From assembly GCA_945877855.1 (NCBI GenBank), contig CAMDWA010000001.1:29719-93718 (forward strand): DNA of 64,000 bases, written 5' to 3'. How positions within the stretch are numbered: position 1 is the first letter of the stretch; every line of letters starts with the position of its first letter. The translations under genes were made by a program, and so were the position numbers. Below, piece by piece: positions 60,633 through 64,000 of the stretch. The stretch comes from Thermoflexus hugenholtzii JAD2. GTDB lineage: Bacteria; Chloroflexota; Anaerolineae; J036; Brachytrichaceae. The notes beneath the pieces were generated by a model. The model did not search any database and was not told the DNA's origin. It worked only from the letters and a program-made list of their open reading frames with translations.

Positions 60633-61271
60633 ATGAACCAAACAAACTCTCCGCCCAATCTTCTACCGCATCGTCTTAATGAATCAGATGCCACGGCTCT
60701 ATTGATCAAAATGTCTGAAAAGATTGATCGTATGGAACGCCAATTGCAAGCGCTCGAACCCGTCATCACCCAAGCCCCGGGGATGATCGGCATGATCGCC
60801 GACACCAGCGACCAACTTTATACCAATGCCGCCCGCCAAGGCATTGACCTAGAGTTACGCCTAAAAAATGGGTTGTCGGTGCTCGAAAAACTAACCCAGC
60901 CAAATACCATTGCGGCAGTCAATCAACTGATTGGCGCTGCGCCTCAGGCCCCCGGCATGTTGGCAATGGCAATGGATTCGATTGATGACTTGTTTGCGAT
61001 GGCAAAACGCGATGGTTTTGATATCGAAGATTTAGGTCGCAATAGCATTAACGCGCTTAAAACGTTAATTGATTCGGGTATGTTGGACCCCAAACCTTTA
61101 GCCATTTTAGGTCAAGTCGCTGCATCATTGCAAGAAAGCACCCCACAACGCATCGGCCCAATGGGTTTGATGAAAGCTTTATCTGACCCTGAAGTGCAAT
61201 TGGCCTTAGGCTTTTTTGTCTCGGTAGCCAAACAGCTTGGCAAACACTTAAACACCCCCACGAACCATTAA
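60633..61271 (+). CDS. DUF1641 family protein
   Basis: 212 residues, all-helical. QAPGMIGMIADTSDQLYTNA, APGMLAMAMDSIDDLFAM and DPKPLAILGQVAASLQE carry the repeated PGM pattern of DUF1641. Members are regularly found next to SQR genes, as here (28 nt upstream of SQR), and may help anchor or regulate it. Confidence 0.85.
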   Translation: MNQTNSPPNLLPHRLNESDATALLIKMSEKIDRMERQLQALEPVITQAPGMIGMIADTSDQLYTNAARQGIDLELRLKNGLSVLEKLTQPNTIAAVNQLIGAAPQAPGMLAMAMDSIDDLFAMAKRDGFDIEDLGRNSINALKTLIDSGMLDPKPLAILGQVAASLQESTPQRIGPMGLMKALSDPEVQLALGFFVSVAKQLGKHLNTPTNH

Positions 61272-61299
61272 ACCCATTAAAAATCAAAAATAGGAATTT

Positions 61300-62499
61300 A
61301 TGACAACCCAAAACCATCATCAAGTATTAATTGTCGGCGGTGGCAGCGCCGGTATTACTGTTGCCGCCCATCTGATGAATGTGGCTCGCCCGCCACAAAT
61401 CGCCATCATCGAGCCATCCGAAAAACATTATTATCAACCATTATGGACTTTAGTCGGCGGCGGGGTTTTCCCCCGTGAAGAATCGGAGCGCAATGAGGCT
61501 GACTTTATCCCCGCTGGTGTGCAATGGATTAAGGAGCGTGTGGCCACATTTGACCCAGACCAAAACGCCCTGACCTTGCAAAATGGTGGGCGGCTGACCT
61601 ACGATTATCTTATCGTCGCTGCTGGTATTCAAATTGATTGGGGCAAAATTAAAGGGCTAAAAGAGTCATTGGGCAAAAATGGCGTGTGCAGCAACTATAG
61701 CTATGACAGTGTGGGCAGCACATGGGACAATATTCGCAGCTTTAAGCAAGGTGGCACGGCTATTTTTACCCAACCCAGCACCCCTATTAAATGTGGTGGG
61801 GCACCGCAAAAAATTGCTTATTTGGCCGAAGATTATTTTGCCAAACACGGGGTGCGGGCCAATAGCAAGGTGGTCTTTATGCACGCGGGTGCAAGCATTT
61901 TTGCAGTAAAAAAATATGCCGATGCCTTGACACAAGTGGCAAAACGCAAACAAATTGATGTGCGTTTTCAGCGCGAATTGGTGGAAATTCGCCCCGAAAG
62001 TCGTGAAGCCGTGTTTAAACTTGGCACACCCGAAGGCGGCGAAGAGGTGGTGAAATATGACCTATTGCATGTGACACCACCCATGAGTGCCCCTGATTTT
62101 ATTAAAACCAGCAAATTGGCCGCCTCTACGGGCTGGGTTGAAGTGAATAAGCACACCATGCAGCATACTCGTTATGCCAATGTTTACGCTTTGGGCGATT
62201 GCAGCAATTTGCCCACGTCAAAAACAGGTGCGGCGATTCGCAAACAAGCGCCCGCTTTGGCGGCAAATTTGATCGCTCAACTGAATGGTGAAACCAGCAG
62301 CGCTAGTTACGATGGCTATACCTCTTGTCCATTGGTCACAGGTTATGGCAGCCTCATCATGGCTGAGTTTGATTATGACCTCAAGCCGAAAGAGACCTTC
62401 CCATTTGACCAATCGAAAGAACGCTATAGCATGTATGCCCTAAAGGCCTATGGGTTGCCGCAAATGTATTGGAATGGCATGTTGCGCGGGCGCGTATAA
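61300..62499 (+). CDS. sqr: Sulfide:quinone oxidoreductase
   Basis: 399 residues. FAD Rossmann motif VGGGSAGITVAAHL, two catalytic Cys in STPIKCGGAPQK and GYTSCPLVTGYG, second FAD motif YALGDCSNLPTSKTG. Resembles the mitochondrial-type SQR. Oxidises sulfide to a persulfide and passes electrons to quinone; the persulfide would then feed the dioxygenase at 54827. Membrane-associated monotopic protein. Confidence 0.95.
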   Translation: MTTQNHHQVLIVGGGSAGITVAAHLMNVARPPQIAIIEPSEKHYYQPLWTLVGGGVFPREESERNEADFIPAGVQWIKERVATFDPDQNALTLQNGGRLTYDYLIVAAGIQIDWGKIKGLKESLGKNGVCSNYSYDSVGSTWDNIRSFKQGGTAIFTQPSTPIKCGGAPQKIAYLAEDYFAKHGVRANSKVVFMHAGASIFAVKKYADALTQVAKRKQIDVRFQRELVEIRPESREAVFKLGTPEGGEEVVKYDLLHVTPPMSAPDFIKTSKLAASTGWVEVNKHTMQHTRYANVYALGDCSNLPTSKTGAAIRKQAPALAANLIAQLNGETSSASYDGYTSCPLVTGYGSLIMAEFDYDLKPKETFPFDQSKERYSMYALKAYGLPQMYWNGMLRGRV

Positions 62500-62521
62500 C
62501 TTAAGATCCGTTGTGCGAAAA

Positions 62522-62569
62522 CGACCATCGCTTTATCTTTGCAAAGATAAAGCGATGGTCGTTTTTTTT
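62522..62569 (+). terminator. Intrinsic terminator of the SQR gene
   Basis: CGACCATCGCTTTATCTTTG and its exact complement form a 20-bp perfect stem, then T8. It begins 23 nt after the stop codon. Confidence 0.93.
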
Positions 62570-62635
62570 ATCTGATAGACAAATAAAATAAAGATCGCGT
62601 ATAGGTCATATGATAGCGGCGGCTCTATTTGACTA

Positions 62636-62752
62636 TAGCGCAGGGATTACAATCCCGCGCTGGGCACACAAAGACCGCCTTCGCGGTCTAAATTTTTAGC
62701 CTGCGAAGGCAGGCTTCGTATGCCCAGCGCGCCATTTCTAATGGCTGCGCTA
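62636..62752. repeat. REP-like multi-stem element
   Basis: Outer TAGCGCAG/CTGCGCTA, then GGGATTACAATCCC and GCCATTTCTAATGGC as side hairpins at matching positions, a second stem GCGCTGGGCA/TGCCCAGCGC, and inside it GACCGC-CTTC-GCGGTC and GCCTGCGAAGGCAGGC. The symmetric four-branched layout is like paired REP (BIME-type) repeats of bacterial genomes. No RAYT-type transposase is in the window. Probably a non-autonomous repeat; RNA function not excluded. Confidence 0.7.
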
Positions 62753-62788
62753 GCTCTGTAAATGCGCGATGTTTAATTTGCTTGTCTA

Positions 62789-63658
62789 TTAGATATCCGA
62801 TGTTTTAGCGGCGAACTTCACCAATTCCCATGTTTCAACATGGCTGACCGATGCGCCGGGGGCAAGGCTGCGCAATGGCCCAAGGGTTTCTAATTCAACA
62901 AAGGTTTCGCAACAATAACATTCGGTGTTGCAGCCAAAATCAGGATGATCGGCATCGAGGCGTGGGTCAAAACGCTTGGTAAATTGCACTTGGCCGAGTT
63001 GATAGGCGATCCAACCATGCACATTGCGATAGCCCAATTTGTTGGGCGGGCCGGGTTTGCAATGCACACGGCTCATCTCGCGGCCCAAATCGATGCGCCC
63101 ATCGGTCAAATTGGTGTAAGGCCAAAAACTATAGCGCTGATTGGGCAACAACCCATCGGCATCGGCCTTGGTGGTGGCTTGCGGCAGCAACACCGTGCCG
63201 CCCAATTTGCACATGCTCAAAGCCCAAGGGGCCAACGTGGCAGGCCACAAACCTGCGTTGGTCAAGGTGTGCGTTACCGTGACAATCGGCGCATCGGCCT
63301 GCATTTCAAAACACAGCGCCCGCACAATGCCCGAGGCATCGGGCGGTGGCGTGATGGTGACACTGTTGGCGGTGGTTGCCACATTTAACGGTTGTGGGTC
63401 GTGGTAGGTGCGGTTAAGCGCTTCGGGCGCGTGCCAAAAACGATGCCCACCTAAGAAATGATAGGGGCCGAATGGGGTTTCGACATTGGCATCGGGCAAC
63501 TCGGCCAAAATATTGTCGCCATTGCTCAGCCCCCACCAAATGGCGCGTGGGCCGCAGTCGGTAGTGATTGCCAATTTAACTTGGGTGTTGTCTAGCCAAA
63601 TACAGGGCAAGCTTCTTTTGCCCGCTAGTGACATTTCGCCGTGTGAAATATGCGTCAT
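62789..63658 (-). CDS. DUF4380/aldose-epimerase-like hypothetical protein
   Basis: 289 residues, beta-rich. GGHRFWHAPEA, FGPYHFLGG, TLTNAGLWPATLAPWALSM and FVELETLGP, together with the repeating beta pattern, suggest a galactose-mutarotase-like fold as in DUF4380 proteins; the catalytic His/Glu pair of true mutarotases is not obvious. Complete with its own start ATG. It borders the REP-like element and a long heptamer array. Confidence 0.6.
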   Translation of the reverse strand: MTHISHGEMSLAGKRSLPCIWLDNTQVKLAITTDCGPRAIWWGLSNGDNILAELPDANVETPFGPYHFLGGHRFWHAPEALNRTYHDPQPLNVATTANSVTITPPPDASGIVRALCFEMQADAPIVTVTHTLTNAGLWPATLAPWALSMCKLGGTVLLPQATTKADADGLLPNQRYSFWPYTNLTDGRIDLGREMSRVHCKPGPPNKLGYRNVHGWIAYQLGQVQFTKRFDPRLDADHPDFGCNTECYCCETFVELETLGPLRSLAPGASVSHVETWELVKFAAKTSDI

Positions 63659-63679
63659 GGCTGAGAGTATATACTGACG

Positions 63680-64000
63680 ATTAATGGTTAATGGTTAATG
63701 GTTAATGATTAATGGTTAATGGTTAATGGTTAATGGTTAATGGTTAATGGTTAATGGTTAATGGTTAATGGTTAATGGTTAATGGTTAATGGTTGATGGT
63801 TAATGGTTAATGGTTAATGGTTAATGGTTAATGGTTAATGGTTAATGGTTAATGGTTAATGGTTAATGGCTAATGGTTAATGGCTAATGGTTAATGGTTA
63901 ATGGTTAATGGTTAATGGTTAATGGTTAATGGTTAATGGTTAATGGTTAATGGTTAATGGTTAATGGCTAATGGTTAATGGTTAATGGTTAATGGTTAAT
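63680..64000. repeat. Long (TTAATGG)n heptamer array, open at window end
   Basis: About 45 uninterrupted heptamers, with rare variants (TTAATGA, TTGATGG, CTAATGG). No inverse arm is seen within the window. Length variation between strains or reads would be expected. Confidence 0.95.

Noticed and set aside
63680..64000. Replication-origin iterons or telomere-like repeat
   Set aside because: The same heptamer occurs at several ordinary intergenic sites; no dnaA gene or DnaA boxes are visible.

Overview
The window is a dense bacterial chromosome segment of moderate GC with about 60 genes on both strands, one tRNA-Gly, one complete insertion sequence, and a very heavy load of small intergenic repeats. 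The best guess for the host is a member of the Chloroflexota. The clues are secreted lipoproteins with long Pro/Ala/Thr linkers, a secreted protein ending in a short FLPI-type tail, a class II HMG-CoA reductase and a ChvE-like sugar importer. No rRNA or other phylogenetic marker is present, so this stays an inference.

Layout: 0.1-2.5 kb, end of a phosphate (pst) locus (pstB, phoU) and rsmD. 2.5-7.9 kb, an accessory segment lodged between the two arms of an inverted heptamer repeat; it holds a zinc-finger protein, a large UPF1-like helicase and an IS4-family element with an 11-bp target duplication. 7.9-16 kb, M20 amidohydrolase, GH13 lipoprotein, a chagasin-like inhibitor, an ArsR-DUF2087 regulator, RNase J and a DUF4143 ATPase. 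16-22.5 kb, a LacI regulator facing a promoter with two abutting 14-bp operators, then a ChvE-type sugar importer whose binding protein is a tandem fusion. 22.5-31 kb, MFS carrier, sphingosine-phosphate-lyase-like enzyme, tRNA-Gly, a YafQ/DinJ-type toxin-antitoxin pair, a Cas4-like nuclease, proS, GNAT plus HMG-CoA reductase, and an RRM protein. 31-39.3 kb, two YHYH genes (one frameshifted), a VOC protein, a decayed SnoaL-like gene, a tungstate importer (tupABC), infC-rpmI-rplT and a GNAT gene with an in-frame stop. 39.3-48.7 kb, a metallopeptidase, an ATPase/TOPRIM pair resembling a split OLD nuclease, a circularly permuted CcdA, a double nitrilase, a BCS1-like ATPase and a patatin. 48.8-54.7 kb, a GT-C membrane glycosyltransferase, a YbdK-type ligase, recF and a LysR regulator. 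54.8-62.5 kb, a sulfide-oxidation and rhodanese cluster ending in SQR. The last 340 bp are a (TTAATGG)n array that runs off the window.

The two most interesting observations are these. (1) A CcdA/DsbD-type electron carrier has its first transmembrane helix, carrying the SPCVLP cysteine, at the C-terminus, which is a circular permutation. (2) A family of near-perfect 51-69 nt palindromes lies downstream of stop codons. Its members share the stem base (GCCGATTTCACTAT and relatives) while the inner stem differs in every copy yet stays self-complementary. A second repeat class, degenerate heptamers often arranged as facing arms, abuts gene ends throughout and appears twice, in frame, inside one glycosyltransferase gene.
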